Assembly (NCBI GenBank): GCA_900550285.1
Contig: URRW01000010.1
Location: 1 to 64,000 of the forward strand
DNA: 64,000 nucleotides
Source of the DNA: an uncultured Lachnospiraceae bacterium
Lineage (GTDB): Bacteria; Bacillota; Clostridia; Lachnospirales; Lachnospiraceae
Direction of reading: 5' to 3'
In this document: piece after piece, positions 46,615 to 56,036 of the stretch
How positions within the stretch are numbered: position 1 is the first letter of the stretch
Layout of the letters: each line of letters starts with the position of its first letter
The notes under the pieces: generated by a model
The model's input: only the letters and a program-made list of their open reading frames with translations
What the model was told of the DNA's origin: nothing
Database searches by the model: none
Made by a program: the position numbers and the translations under genes

Positions 46615-47778
46615 ATGAAAAAAGGATTGAGCATGTTACTCGCCGCTGCGCTGTGCGCTGGCACGCTGGCAGGATGCGGCGCAGCAGCCGAAGAGACAGG
46701 AGCAGGATCTGCTTCCGCATTTAAGATCGGCGGTACCACTCCCCTGACCGGCGCTGCCGCCATTTACGGCAACGCAGTAAAAAACGGCGCGCAGATCGCT
46801 GTTGACGAGATCAACGCAGAAGGCGGCGCAATTCAGTTTGAGCTGAAATTTGAAGACGATGAAAGCGATCCTGAAAAGGCAGTTTCCGCATACAACGCGT
46901 TAAAGGACTGGGGTATTCAGCTGTCTCTTGGCGCTACGACCACAAAGCCCTGCGAAGCCATCTCTACCGAGCACTTTTCAGACCGCATTTTCGGCCTGAC
47001 GCCGACCGCATCCTCTCCTGCCGTAATAGAAGGCAAGGATAATTTCTTCCAGATGTGCTTCTCCGATCCCAACCAGGGAATCGCATCTGCCGATTACATC
47101 GCGGATCAGAAGCTGGGCACAAAGATCGCCGTGATCTATAAAAACGACGACGTTTATTCCAGCGGCATTTACGAAAAATTCAAAGCGCAGGCAGAGGTAA
47201 AGGGACTGGATATTGTTTCCGCAACTACTTTTACGGACGCGACCTCCACTGACTTTTCCGTACAGCTGACCGAAGCGAAAAACGCCGGCGCCGACCTGCT
47301 GTTTCTTCCTATGTATTACCAGCCGATCTCCCTGATCTTAAAGCAGGCAAGCGATATGGGCTACCAGCCTAAGATTTTCGGCGTTGACGGCATGGACGGT
47401 ATCCTGACGCTGGAAGGCTTCGACACCTCCCTTGCAGAAGGCGTTATGCTGCTGACTCCCTTTAACGCAGATGCGACCGATGAAAAGACACAGAATTTCG
47501 TTGCAAAATATAAAGAGCAGTTCGGCGACATCCCCAACCAGTTTGCGGCAGACGCTTACGACTGCGTCTATGCCTACAAGGCTGCTCTGGAGGCTGCCGG
47601 GGCAACGCCCGACATGAGTGCGCAGGAGCTTTGCGATAAGATGATCGAAGCTTTCCCTACGCTTACCTTTGACGGCCTGACCGGAACAGGCATCCGGTGG
47701 GATTCCACCGGCGCCGTTTCCAAGAGCCCCAAGGGCATGATGATCGAAAACGGCGCTTACGTCGGAATGGACAACTGA
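46615..47778 (+). CDS. livJ: branched-chain amino acid ABC transporter, substrate-binding lipoprotein
   Basis: A 387-residue lipoprotein. The signal peptide MKKGLSMLLAAALCAGTLAG ends in a lipobox (LAGC, Cys near residue 21), so it is membrane-anchored outside the cell. The rest is a type I periplasmic-binding fold (FKIGGTTPLTGAAAIYGNAV, then VIYKNDDVYSSGIYEKF) of the LivJ/Peripla_BP_6 family. AAAGGAGG precedes the ATG. It leads livJHMGF; a strong hairpin separates it from livH, consistent with higher expression of the binding protein. The exact ligand (Leu, Ile, Val or another) is not proven. Confidence 0.93.
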   Translation: MKKGLSMLLAAALCAGTLAGCGAAAEETGAGSASAFKIGGTTPLTGAAAIYGNAVKNGAQIAVDEINAEGGAIQFELKFEDDESDPEKAVSAYNALKDWGIQLSLGATTTKPCEAISTEHFSDRIFGLTPTASSPAVIEGKDNFFQMCFSDPNQGIASADYIADQKLGTKIAVIYKNDDVYSSGIYEKFKAQAEVKGLDIVSATTFTDATSTDFSVQLTEAKNAGADLLFLPMYYQPISLILKQASDMGYQPKIFGVDGMDGILTLEGFDTSLAEGVMLLTPFNADATDEKTQNFVAKYKEQFGDIPNQFAADAYDCVYAYKAALEAAGATPDMSAQELCDKMIEAFPTLTFDGLTGTGIRWDSTGAVSKSPKGMMIENGAYVGMDN

Positions 47779-47823
47779 GCCGCCGGTGACGGCACACACA
47801 ATTTGACAGATCAATGCGCCACG

Positions 47824-47859
47824 GGAGCGCCGCTATCCATCAAAAAGATACGGCGCTCC
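47824..47859 (+). other. livJ-livH intercistronic hairpin
   Basis: GGAGCGCCG-(C)-TATC pairs with GATA-CGGCGCTCC (13 bp with one bulge). It has no long T run, so it probably protects the livJ message or partially terminates rather than fully stopping transcription. Confidence 0.65.
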
Positions 47860-47888
47860 TTATGGCATGAAAGAACGAGGTATCCGGT

Positions 47889-48770
47889 ATGACCTTTTTA
47901 TCCCATCTGATCAACGGCATCAGCTTAGGCAGCGTGTACGCTATTATCGCCCTCGGCTATACGATGGTCTACGGAATTGCAAAAATGCTCAACTTCGCCC
48001 ACGGTGATGTCATCATGGTGGGCGCTTATATTTCTTTCTGCACCACAAGCTATCTGGGGCTTTCTCCCCTCGTTTCCGTGCTGCTCTCCATTCTGGTGTG
48101 CACGCTTCTGGGAATCGCGGTGGAACGGCTCGCCTATAAGCCGCTGCGGCAGGCTCCCTCCCTTGCGGTGCTCATCACGGCGATCGGCGTTTCCTATTTT
48201 TTGCAGAATGCCGCCCTGCTGATCTGGGGTTCCAGCCCCAAAACCTTCTCCTCCGTCGTAGGGAACTGGTCGGTCAAACTCTTTGACGGGCAGCTTGTGA
48301 TCTCCGGCGTAACGATCGTGACGATCATCGCCTGCATCGTCATCATGGCAGGACTGACCCTTTTTACAAACAAAACAAAGGCGGGAACCGCGATGCGCGC
48401 CGTTTCCGAGGATAAGGCAGCCGCAGGGCTCATGGGCATCAACGTCAACACCACCATCTCCCTGACCTTTGCCATCGGCTCCGGCCTCGCCGCCGTTGCG
48501 GGCGTGCTTTTGTGCTCCGCCTACCCGACGCTCATGCCCACCACCGGCTCCATGCCCGGCATCAAGGCGTTTACCGCCGCAGTATTCGGCGGCATCGGCT
48601 CCATTCCCGGCGCGATGATCGGCGGCATCCTTTTGGGCGTGATCGAGATCTTTTCAAAAGCGTACATTTCCACAGAATTATCCGATGCGATCGTTTTTGC
48701 CGTCCTGATCGTCGTCCTTTTGGTAAAACCCGACGGGCTGCTCGGCAAACACGTCAGCGAGAAAGTATGA
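47889..48770 (+). CDS. livH: branched-chain amino acid ABC transporter permease LivH
   Basis: A 293-residue permease with about eight hydrophobic helices. The LivH signature is visible at ISLGSVYAIIALGYTMVYGI and LNFAHGDVIMVGAY, with the EAA-like loop around MRAVSEDKAAAGLMGINVN. It is the second gene of the liv operon, 9 bases before livM. Confidence 0.95.
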   Translation: MTFLSHLINGISLGSVYAIIALGYTMVYGIAKMLNFAHGDVIMVGAYISFCTTSYLGLSPLVSVLLSILVCTLLGIAVERLAYKPLRQAPSLAVLITAIGVSYFLQNAALLIWGSSPKTFSSVVGNWSVKLFDGQLVISGVTIVTIIACIVIMAGLTLFTNKTKAGTAMRAVSEDKAAAGLMGINVNTTISLTFAIGSGLAAVAGVLLCSAYPTLMPTTGSMPGIKAFTAAVFGGIGSIPGAMIGGILLGVIEIFSKAYISTELSDAIVFAVLIVVLLVKPDGLLGKHVSEKV

Positions 48771-48779
48771 GGTGGCGAT

Positions 48780-49835
48780 ATGAAAAATTTCAAACAACTG
48801 CTCGCTGACAGAAAACACAGCGCAGCCTGCTATGCGATCGTGATCATCGGCTTTATCGTCATCCAGTCCATGATCGCGACGGGAAATATTTCTTCCTCTT
48901 TAAAAGGACAGCTCGTCCCCATCTGCGCCTATATCGTCATGGCAATTTCCTTAAACCTGACCGTAGGCATTCTCGGTGAGCTTTCCCTCGGCCACGCAGG
49001 CTTTATGTCCGTCGGCGCTTTTACCGGCATCGTCGTTTCCACAAGCCTTGCGGGCGCGATCCCAAACGCGCCTCTGCGCCTTGCCGTTTCCATGCTCGCC
49101 GCCGGGCTTTTTGCGGGCATCGCCGGGCTGATCGTAGGCGTCCCGGTGCTGCGCTTAAAGGGCGACTACTTAGCGATCGTTACCCTTGCCTTTGGGGAAA
49201 TCATCAAAAACCTCATCAATGTGCTTTACATCGGTTTTGATGAAAACGGGCTGCATGTTTCCATCCTTTCGCAGAGCTTTACGCTGGCGGAGGGCGGCTC
49301 CATGATCATCAGCGGGCCCATGGGCGTCAGCGGCGTCCAGAAGCTTTCCAGCTTTACGGCGGGCGTCCTTTTGATCCTTGTTACACTGTTCATCGTTTTA
49401 AACCTGATCAACAGCCGTACCGGCCGCGCGGTCATGGCGGTGCGCGACAACAAGATCGCCGCCGAAAGCATCGGGCTTTCCGTGACCCGCTGCAAGCTTC
49501 TGACCTTCGTGATCTCCGCTGTTTTTGCGGGAATGGCGGGCACTCTTTACGCCATGAACTTCTCGACCGTCACCGCAGCCAAATTCGACTTTAATACTTC
49601 GATCCTGATCCTCGTATTCGTCGTTCTGGGCGGCCTTGGCAATATCTGGGGCTCCATTATCGCGGCGGCGCTCCTTACCGTCCTTCCCGAGCTTCTGCGC
49701 TCCATGAACGATTACCGGATGCTCATTTACGCGGTGCTTCTGATCGCGATGATGCTCTTTAACAACTCCGGACTCAAAAAACGCCTGATCGAATCGCGCA
49801 AAGCGCGCAAGGCGGCACCAAAGGAGGCAAACTGA
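48780..49835 (+). CDS. livM: branched-chain amino acid ABC transporter permease LivM
   Basis: A 351-residue permease of the LivM family. Conserved segments are VGILGELSLGHAGFMSVGAF and the cytoplasmic loop MAVRDNKIAAESIGLSVTRC. It pairs with LivH to form the membrane channel. GAGGTGGCGAT precedes the ATG. It ends one base before livG begins. Confidence 0.95.
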   Translation: MKNFKQLLADRKHSAACYAIVIIGFIVIQSMIATGNISSSLKGQLVPICAYIVMAISLNLTVGILGELSLGHAGFMSVGAFTGIVVSTSLAGAIPNAPLRLAVSMLAAGLFAGIAGLIVGVPVLRLKGDYLAIVTLAFGEIIKNLINVLYIGFDENGLHVSILSQSFTLAEGGSMIISGPMGVSGVQKLSSFTAGVLLILVTLFIVLNLINSRTGRAVMAVRDNKIAAESIGLSVTRCKLLTFVISAVFAGMAGTLYAMNFSTVTAAKFDFNTSILILVFVVLGGLGNIWGSIIAAALLTVLPELLRSMNDYRMLIYAVLLIAMMLFNNSGLKKRLIESRKARKAAPKEAN

Positions 49836-49836
49836 T

Positions 49837-50595
49837 ATGGCAGCACTGGAAGTTACAAAGCTCGGTATTTCCTTCGGCGGGCTCCGCGCTGTGGACGACG
49901 TTTCCATGCGCATCGAAAAAGGAAGCCTCGTCGGCCTGATCGGCCCGAACGGCGCGGGAAAAACAACCGTTTTCAATATGCTCACCGGCGTTTACCGCCC
50001 CACCGACGGCGGCATCCGGTTAGAGGGTGAAAACCTCGTGGGCAAAAAGCCCTTTGAGATCAACCGGCTCGGCGTGGCGCGGACGTTCCAGAATATCCGC
50101 CTTTTTTCCAGCCAGTCCGTGCTGGACAACGTGATGGTCGGCCTGAATAACCAGATTTCCTACTCCCTTGCAGAAAGCCTCCTCCATGCAGGCAGCTACC
50201 GCAAAAAGGAACGGGAAATGACGGCGCGCGCCATGGACATTTTAAAAGTGTTCGATCTGGATAAGGAAGCCTCCACAAAGGCGTCCAACCTGCCCTACGG
50301 CAAGCAACGCAAGCTGGAAATCGCGCGCGCCCTTGCCACCAACCCGAAGCTGCTTTTGCTGGATGAGCCCGCCGCCGGCATGAACCCCAACGAAACCGCC
50401 GAGCTGATGGACACGATCCGCCTTGTCCGCAAAAAATACGACGTTACCATCCTGCTGATCGAGCACGACATGAAGCTTGTGCAGGGCATCTGCGAATACC
50501 TTTACGTCCTCAACTTCGGACGGCTTCTGGCAGAGGGAAAGCCCGATCAGGTGCTCAGCGATCCGGCGGTCGTAAAGGCTTATCTGGGCGACTAA
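49837..50595 (+). CDS. livG: branched-chain amino acid ABC transporter ATP-binding protein LivG
   Basis: A 252-residue ATPase. Walker A is GPNGAGKTTVFNML, the signature region is LPYGKQRKLEIARALA and Walker B is LLLDEPAAGMNP. The LivG-type C-terminal extension (LLAEGKPDQVLSDPAVVKAY) is present. It lies between livM and livF. Confidence 0.96.
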   Translation: MAALEVTKLGISFGGLRAVDDVSMRIEKGSLVGLIGPNGAGKTTVFNMLTGVYRPTDGGIRLEGENLVGKKPFEINRLGVARTFQNIRLFSSQSVLDNVMVGLNNQISYSLAESLLHAGSYRKKEREMTARAMDILKVFDLDKEASTKASNLPYGKQRKLEIARALATNPKLLLLDEPAAGMNPNETAELMDTIRLVRKKYDVTILLIEHDMKLVQGICEYLYVLNFGRLLAEGKPDQVLSDPAVVKAYLGD

Positions 50596-50623
50596 AAAAC
50601 TAATCTTGAAGGAGGACGTTTCC

Positions 50624-51334
50624 ATGGCATTGCTGAACGTCGAAAATTTAAACGTCTACTACGGCGTGATCCACGCCTTAAAAAATATTTCCTTCCGCGT
50701 CGAGGAAGGGGAGATCGTCGCCCTGATCGGCGCAAACGGCGCGGGAAAAACAACGACCCTGCAGACTGTCAGCGGCATGCTTTCTTCCCGCTCCGGCTCG
50801 ATCTGCTTTCAGGATCAGGACATTACCCGGCTTCCCCAGCACCGTATTTTAAAGCAGGGCATCGCCCATGTCCCCGAGGGCAGGCGCATGTTTGCCAACC
50901 TGACCGTTTTGGAAAACCTGAAAATGGGCGCTTATACCCGCACCGACAAAAAGGAGATCGAAGATTCCCTCGCCATGGTCTACGAACGCTTTCCCCGCTT
51001 AAAAGAGCGCACAAAACAGCTTGCCGGGACGCTCTCCGGCGGCGAACAGCAGATGCTCGCCATGGGGCGCGCCCTGATGTCAAAGCCGAAGCTTCTTTTG
51101 CTCGACGAGCCCTCCATGGGGCTCTCCCCGCTTCTGGTTTCCGAAATTTTTAACATCATTCAGGAAATCAACAGACAGGGCATGACGATCCTTTTAGTCG
51201 AACAGAACGCCAAAAAGGCGCTCTCCATCGCAAACCGCGGCTATGTGCTGGAAACCGGAAACATCGTCAAGGAGGATGACGCGCAGGCGCTCCTGCACGA
51301 CGAAGCGATCCGGAAGGCATATCTGGGCGAATAG
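50624..51334 (+). CDS. livF: branched-chain amino acid ABC transporter ATP-binding protein LivF
   Basis: A 236-residue ATPase. Walker A is GANGAGKTTTLQTV, the signature is LSGGEQQMLAMGRAL and Walker B is LLLDEPSMGLSP. The ATG at 50624 has GAAGGAGG 8 bases upstream and is preferred to an upstream TTG. It closes the core liv operon; the cytidylate-kinase-like gene follows 54 bases later. Confidence 0.96.
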   Translation: MALLNVENLNVYYGVIHALKNISFRVEEGEIVALIGANGAGKTTTLQTVSGMLSSRSGSICFQDQDITRLPQHRILKQGIAHVPEGRRMFANLTVLENLKMGAYTRTDKKEIEDSLAMVYERFPRLKERTKQLAGTLSGGEQQMLAMGRALMSKPKLLLLDEPSMGLSPLLVSEIFNIIQEINRQGMTILLVEQNAKKALSIANRGYVLETGNIVKEDDAQALLHDEAIRKAYLGE

Positions 51335-51388
51335 CGCCTCCGGGAAAAAGCGACAGTTACCAATAGAAAGATCAGGAGGTTTTTTGAT

Positions 51389-52024
51389 ATGTCAAAAACG
51401 GTTATCACGATTGCCCGCCAGTACGGCAGCGGCGGAAAAACCGTCGGAAAAATGCTGGCAAAGCGTCTCGGCATCCCCTGCTATGGCAGGGAGATCATCG
51501 AGCTTGCCGCCGAGGACAGCGGCATCCATCCGTCTCTTTTTCAGGATGAAAAAAAGCTGCGCCACGGGCTGCGCTCGTTCCTTTCCGGAGGCTTTAAAAG
51601 CTCCACGCCCCTTTCACCGGAAAGCGCGGGCTTTACAAAGGATGACAACCTGTTCCGCTATCAGGCAAAAATCATCCGCCAGCTCGCCGAAGAAGGCTCC
51701 TGCGTCATCATCGGCCGCTGCGCCGACCATGTGCTTGCAGACATGCCCGGCGTCGTGCGCGTCTTCGTCCATGCCCCTGCGGATTTCTGTCTGCAGGAAG
51801 CCATGAAGGTCAACAGCCTTCCCGAAGCGGAGGTGGCAAAGCTCATTGCCCAGACCGACGACTACCGCGCCCGCTATTATAAATATTACACCGGGCAGGA
51901 ATGGAAAAACGCCCGCAACTACGACCTTTCCCTGGACAGCTCAAGGCTTGGCTTTGACGGGACTGTGGAAGCGATCCTTGCTTATATTGAAGTGAGGAAA
52001 CGGTTTGACGAAGGAATGAAATAA
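51389..52024 (+). CDS. cytidylate kinase-like family protein
   Basis: A 211-residue P-loop protein of the cytidylate kinase-like family (Cytidylate_kin2). The nucleotide-binding loop is ARQYGSGGKTVGKMLAKRLG, followed by PCYGREIIELAAEDSGI and the VIIGRCADHVLADMPGV strand. These proteins are common in Clostridia and their substrate is not established; true Cmk is longer and differs. AGGAGG lies 9 bases before the ATG. It follows livF with no terminator between and is ended by a strong terminator, so it is probably part of the liv transcript. Confidence 0.85.
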   Translation: MSKTVITIARQYGSGGKTVGKMLAKRLGIPCYGREIIELAAEDSGIHPSLFQDEKKLRHGLRSFLSGGFKSSTPLSPESAGFTKDDNLFRYQAKIIRQLAEEGSCVIIGRCADHVLADMPGVVRVFVHAPADFCLQEAMKVNSLPEAEVAKLIAQTDDYRARYYKYYTGQEWKNARNYDLSLDSSRLGFDGTVEAILAYIEVRKRFDEGMK

Positions 52025-52043
52025 TCCGGGCGCAAAGGGCTGA

Positions 52044-52089
52044 CAGCGCAGCGGCTGAATGAGGGCAGCCGCTGCGCTGCACATTTTTT
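52044..52089 (+). terminator. intrinsic terminator after the cytidylate kinase-like gene
   Basis: CAGCGCAGCGGCTG (52044-52057) pairs perfectly with CAGCCGCTGCGCTG (52066-52079), followed by CACATTTTTT. Confidence 0.88.
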
Positions 52090-52100
52090 CTTCAAAGGGC

Positions 52101-52129
52101 TTGTAAATTGTTTTTTAATATTTTATAAT
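52101..52129 (+). promoter_or_regulatory. promoter of the T-box-brnQ unit
   Basis: TTGTAA (52101-52106), 17 bases, perfect TATAAT (52124-52129). It lies just after the preceding terminator. Confidence 0.82.
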
Positions 52130-52149
52130 ACAGCCATATTTTAAATTCA

Positions 52150-52388
52150 TCTGACGGGAACAAGTAGCCTGCGCCGATATTCACAGAGAGACAGCATCCG
52201 GTGAAAGCTGTCAATAAACGTGCATGGTGAAATCATCCCTGAGAAGCAAACTGAAACAACAGTAGGAGCGCCGGAGTCAAGCCACGTTACAGGTGAAACG
52301 CATTATCTGATGCGGTATGAGCCGGGATTTTCCCGGGAATTAAGGTGGTACCACGGTTTATGATCGTCCTTTGCAGGGCGATTTTTTT
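52150..52388 (+). ncRNA. T-box leader, isoleucine specifier
   Basis: A complete T-box riboswitch. The Stem I AGAGAG element is near 52185-52190; the specifier loop reads GAAATCATC with the codon ATC (isoleucine) at 52232-52234; the T-box sequence AAGGTGGTACCACG is at 52342-52355 with bulge TGGT suited to an ACCA tRNA end; the terminator (ATCGTCCT/AGGGCGAT then seven T) is at 52363-52388. Uncharged tRNA-Ile should promote read-through into brnQ. Confidence 0.93.
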
Positions 52389-52443
52389 GTACGCAAAATT
52401 CTGCGTATGGAATGCTCTTCAAACATTCAAGGAGGACTCTGCT

Positions 52444-53787
52444 ATGAAGCTAAAAAAGAAACAAATCCTGCTCGTCAGCTTTATGCTGTTTTCGCTGTTT
52501 TTCGGTGCGGGCAACCTGATCTTCCCGCCTTTTCTGGGGCAAAACGCGGGCAGCCAAACGCCTGCCGCGATCGCTGCCTTTCTGATCACCGCCGTCGCCC
52601 TGCCTGTCCTCGGCGTGATCGTCGTTGCCAAATTCGGCGGTCTGGAAAAGCTCGCGCGCAAGGTCGATCCGAGGTTTGCCATGATCTTTACCGTTTTGAT
52701 CTATCTTTCCATCGGCCCCGGACTTGGGATCCCGCGCGCGGCTTCCCTTCCCTTTGAAATGGCGGTAGCGCCCTATCTTCCGAAGGAAGCGAATTTGAGC
52801 CTGTTCATGCTGCTGTTTTCGCTCGTATTTTTCCTGATCGCCGGATGGCTGGCGCTGACGCCCAACAAGCTTGTAGAGCGCATCGGAAAATTTTTAACGC
52901 CGACCCTTTTGTGCCTGATCCTTTTTGTATTTTTCAGCTTTCTTCTGCGCGGTACTGTAGATGTTGCCCCCGCTCAGGAAAGCTACCGCCAAAATCCACT
53001 TGTCAAAGGGTTTCTCGAGGGCTATCTGACGATGGATACGATCGCCGCCCTGAACTTCGGCCTTGTGATCTCTGTGACGATCGAAAGCCTCGGCGTCAAA
53101 GAGAAAAAGGGCGTGATGAAATATACGACGATGACTGGCATTTTTGCCGGAACGATCCTCGCCGGGATCTACCTCATCCTGGCATATATGGGCATGGGCT
53201 CCTCCGGCGTATTCCCGATTCAGGAAAACGGCGCTTGGACGCTGCGCTGTATCGTCCACCAGCTGTTTGGGGACACCGGCGCGATCCTGCTGGCGGCTAT
53301 TTTTACGCTCGCCTGCCTTACCACCTGCGTCGGTCTGATCACCTCCATTTCGCAGTATTTTTCAACGCTGACGACAAAGCTTTCCTATCGGCAGTGGGTG
53401 CTCGGAATCGCAGGATTCTCCTTCCTGATCTGCAATCAGGGCCTGAATGTGATCCTGAGCATTTCCGTTCCCGTGCTCAACGCCATTTATCCGATTTCGA
53501 TCATGCTCATCGTGCTCGGGCTCTGCGACAAATTGGTTCAGAAAATCCCGTATGTGTATCCCGCTACGATCACGACGGTCGGCGCTGTCAGCATCATTTA
53601 CGCCGTTGAAAATGCCGGTGTGCAGCTCGGCGCTGTCGGGGACGCCCTGCATGCGATCCCGCTTTACCCGCTGGGACTGGGATGGGTGATTGTCGGCATT
53701 GTGACTGCTGTAGGCTGCGCGGCTGTAAAAGGTGTTGGGATGATATGGGGTAAGGGAAGTCAGGAAGCAGAGGCGGGGGGATGCTAG
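52444..53787 (+). CDS. brnQ: branched-chain amino acid:cation symporter BrnQ (LIVCS family)
   Basis: A 447-residue membrane protein with about twelve helices. The LIVCS signature is visible at FSLFFGAGNLIFPPFLGQNA and LTLACLTTCVGLITSISQYF-like segments later. AAGGAGG lies 8 bases before the ATG at 52444; the longer upstream frame overlaps the T-box and is not coding. Expression is set by an isoleucine T-box, which fits import of isoleucine, leucine or valine with Na+ or H+. It sits next to the liv ABC system, giving two uptake routes. Confidence 0.95.
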   Translation: MKLKKKQILLVSFMLFSLFFGAGNLIFPPFLGQNAGSQTPAAIAAFLITAVALPVLGVIVVAKFGGLEKLARKVDPRFAMIFTVLIYLSIGPGLGIPRAASLPFEMAVAPYLPKEANLSLFMLLFSLVFFLIAGWLALTPNKLVERIGKFLTPTLLCLILFVFFSFLLRGTVDVAPAQESYRQNPLVKGFLEGYLTMDTIAALNFGLVISVTIESLGVKEKKGVMKYTTMTGIFAGTILAGIYLILAYMGMGSSGVFPIQENGAWTLRCIVHQLFGDTGAILLAAIFTLACLTTCVGLITSISQYFSTLTTKLSYRQWVLGIAGFSFLICNQGLNVILSISVPVLNAIYPISIMLIVLGLCDKLVQKIPYVYPATITTVGAVSIIYAVENAGVQLGAVGDALHAIPLYPLGLGWVIVGIVTAVGCAAVKGVGMIWGKGSQEAEAGGC

Positions 53788-53808
53788 AAAAGGGGCGGAC
53801 CCTTTTTT
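53788..53808. terminator. terminator between brnQ and the debranching enzyme gene
   Basis: AAAAGGG (53788-53794) pairs with CCCTTTT (53800-53806), followed by more T. The convergent gene arrangement and the T runs on both strands suit bidirectional use. Confidence 0.7.
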
Positions 53809-53819
53809 AACAGATTGCT

Positions 53820-55955
53820 TCACACCCCCACAAACACCGCCACCGACCTCGGCCGCATCACAAACCCGCTCTCGATCACCGGCATGTCATGGAGCTTTTC
53901 CCGGCAGCATTCCTCCGGCCTTTCCGCCGCCGTGTTCACCGCCAGCCGCCACCGATAGCCGCTGGGCAGCTTCGGAAGATGAAAGGTCTGATCCTCCCAA
54001 TAGACGTTGACCGCCAGATATACAAGATCCTCCCTGTCGGTTTCCTGCGCGACGCCCGGCGTTCCGGGCTTTTCCGGCTCGCTCCCGGCAAACATCACGC
54101 CGATGAATCTGCTTTCTGCCGTAACAGCGCTGTTCCACGGCTCGTTTGTATGCACGCTTACCGCCGGAAAGCCGATGCCGGAAGCCATACATTCCCCCCG
54201 GATCGCGGCGTGGCTTTTGCGGAAGGCGATCATATAGCGGAAAAAGTCAAAAATCTCCCGGTTCTTTTCCAGCATCGACCAGTCCAGCCACGAAATCTCA
54301 TTGTCCTGACAGTAGGGATTGTTATTGCCAAACTGCGTGTTCCCAAACTCATCGCCTGCCGGAAACATCGGCGTGCCGCGGCTGCACATCAGCACGGCGC
54401 AGGCATTTTTGATGAGCCGCCTGCGCAGCGCCAGCACCTGCCCGTCGTCCGTTTCTCCCTCAGCGCCGCAGTTCCAGCTGCGGTTGTCGTTTGCGCCGTC
54501 CGTATTGTTCCAGCCGTTTGCCTCGTTATGCTTTTCATTATAAGAATACAGGTCATACAGCGTAAATCCGTCGTGGCAGGTCAGGAAATTGATCGACGAA
54601 TTATAGCCCCTGTACTGCCCGCCGTAAAGATCCGGCGACCCGCTGATGCGCTTTGCCGCCTCGGGCGCAAACCAGTAATCCCCCTTCAAAAAGCTTCTCA
54701 GCTCGTCCCTGTATTTTCCGTTCCATTCCGCCCACCGGTTCCACGCCGGGAAGTTTCCGACCTGATACAGACCGCCGGCGTCCCACGCCTCCGCGATCAG
54801 CTTTACGTCCTTTAAAATGGGATCCTCCGCCAGATTCCGCAGAAGCGGCGGCTGGTTCATGGGCGAACCGTCCTCGTTGCGCCCAAGGATGCTTGCCAGA
54901 TCGAACCGGAAGCCGCTGACCCTGTAATGGATCACCCAGTAGCGCAGGCAGTCCAGGATCATCTGCTGCACCACCGGATGATTGCAGTTGATCGTATTGC
55001 CGCAGCCGCTGAAATTGTAATATTCGCCGTCCGGCGTCAGCATGTAGTAAATGTTGTTGTCGATCCCCTTAAACGAAAAAAACGGCCCATTTTCATTGCC
55101 CTCCGCCGTATGGTTGAACACCACGTCCAAAATGACCTCGATCCCGTTCTCCCCCAGCTCACGGATCAGCTCCTTTAGCTCATTTCCCTCCCGGTTATAC
55201 TCCACGTCCGCCGTATATCCGGTGTTGGGCGCAAAAAATCCGACCGTATTATACCCCCAGTAATCCAGAAGTTTTTTGCCTCCCACCTCGCGCTGCGCCA
55301 TCATTTCGTCAAATTCAAAAATCGGCATCAGCTCCACCGCCGTGATCCCGAGCTGTTTCAAATAAGGGATCTTCTCCCGGATGCCCGCGAAGGTTCCCGG
55401 ATTTTTTACTCCCGACGAAGGATGGTTTGTAAAGCCCCTCACGTGCATCTCATAAATGATCAGCTCCTGCATCGGCTTTAGGGGCTGTCTCATATTTCCC
55501 CAGTCAAAATCGTTTGCCACCACGCGGGCATGATAGCCGCCCTGCCTGTCCGGCTCCGAGCCCCAGACGCTTTGCTGCGTAACCGCCTTTGCGTAAGGAT
55601 CCAGAAGCACCTTTTCCTTATCAAAAATAAGCCCCCTTGCCGGATCGTTCGGCCCGTCCATCCGGTAGGCGTACTCAAAATCATAAATATCCAGCCCGAA
55701 CACAATCATCGAATACACCCGCCCGATCCGATAGTGCGCCGGAAACGGCAGTACCGCATATGGCTCCTTTTCCCCACGGTGGAACAAAAGCAGCTCGCAG
55801 GACGTCGCATTCTGGGAATGGATCGTAAAATTGACCCCGCAGGAAAGCTTCGTCGCGCCGTTCATTTCATAAAATCCCGGCCGCACCCCAAAGCCGCTCA
55901 CCGTATCCAGCGGCTGCAAAAATTTTGTTTCGATCGCGAGCATATTCATCTTCAT
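53820..55955 (-). CDS. glgX: glycogen debranching enzyme (GlgX/isoamylase type, GH13)
   Basis: A 711-residue cytosolic GH13 enzyme that hydrolyses alpha-1,6 branches of limit dextrins. An N-terminal CBM48-like domain (about 1-150) is followed by the catalytic barrel with conserved regions VVFNHTAEGNENG, GFRFDLASILG (nucleophile Asp), LIAEAWDAGG (acid Glu) and NFLTCHDGFTLYD. The ATG at 55955 with AGGAGG 10 bases upstream is preferred; the longer upstream frame runs into the promoter region. It is divergent from fucO and close to glgC-glgD. Confidence 0.92.
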   Translation of the reverse strand: MKMNMLAIETKFLQPLDTVSGFGVRPGFYEMNGATKLSCGVNFTIHSQNATSCELLLFHRGEKEPYAVLPFPAHYRIGRVYSMIVFGLDIYDFEYAYRMDGPNDPARGLIFDKEKVLLDPYAKAVTQQSVWGSEPDRQGGYHARVVANDFDWGNMRQPLKPMQELIIYEMHVRGFTNHPSSGVKNPGTFAGIREKIPYLKQLGITAVELMPIFEFDEMMAQREVGGKKLLDYWGYNTVGFFAPNTGYTADVEYNREGNELKELIRELGENGIEVILDVVFNHTAEGNENGPFFSFKGIDNNIYYMLTPDGEYYNFSGCGNTINCNHPVVQQMILDCLRYWVIHYRVSGFRFDLASILGRNEDGSPMNQPPLLRNLAEDPILKDVKLIAEAWDAGGLYQVGNFPAWNRWAEWNGKYRDELRSFLKGDYWFAPEAAKRISGSPDLYGGQYRGYNSSINFLTCHDGFTLYDLYSYNEKHNEANGWNNTDGANDNRSWNCGAEGETDDGQVLALRRRLIKNACAVLMCSRGTPMFPAGDEFGNTQFGNNNPYCQDNEISWLDWSMLEKNREIFDFFRYMIAFRKSHAAIRGECMASGIGFPAVSVHTNEPWNSAVTAESRFIGVMFAGSEPEKPGTPGVAQETDREDLVYLAVNVYWEDQTFHLPKLPSGYRWRLAVNTAAERPEECCREKLHDMPVIESGFVMRPRSVAVFVGV

Positions 55956-56007
55956 ATCCCGTTTCCCTCCTGTTTTTCCGGCTGTGTCAGCATCCCTCTT
56001 AATCCCT

Positions 56008-56036
56008 ATTTTACGCCCGTAAAAATCCTGATTCAA
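56008..56036 (-). promoter_or_regulatory. promoter of the debranching enzyme gene
   Basis: Minus-strand TTGAAT (56031-56036), 17 bases, TAAAAT (56008-56013). The divergent fucO promoter probably uses TATAAT near 56093-56098 with a weak -35. Confidence 0.65.

Noticed and set aside
52345..52443. Extended N terminus of BrnQ
   Set aside because: It would be translated from the T-box antiterminator/terminator region; the ATG at 52444 has AAGGAGG and starts the conserved protein.
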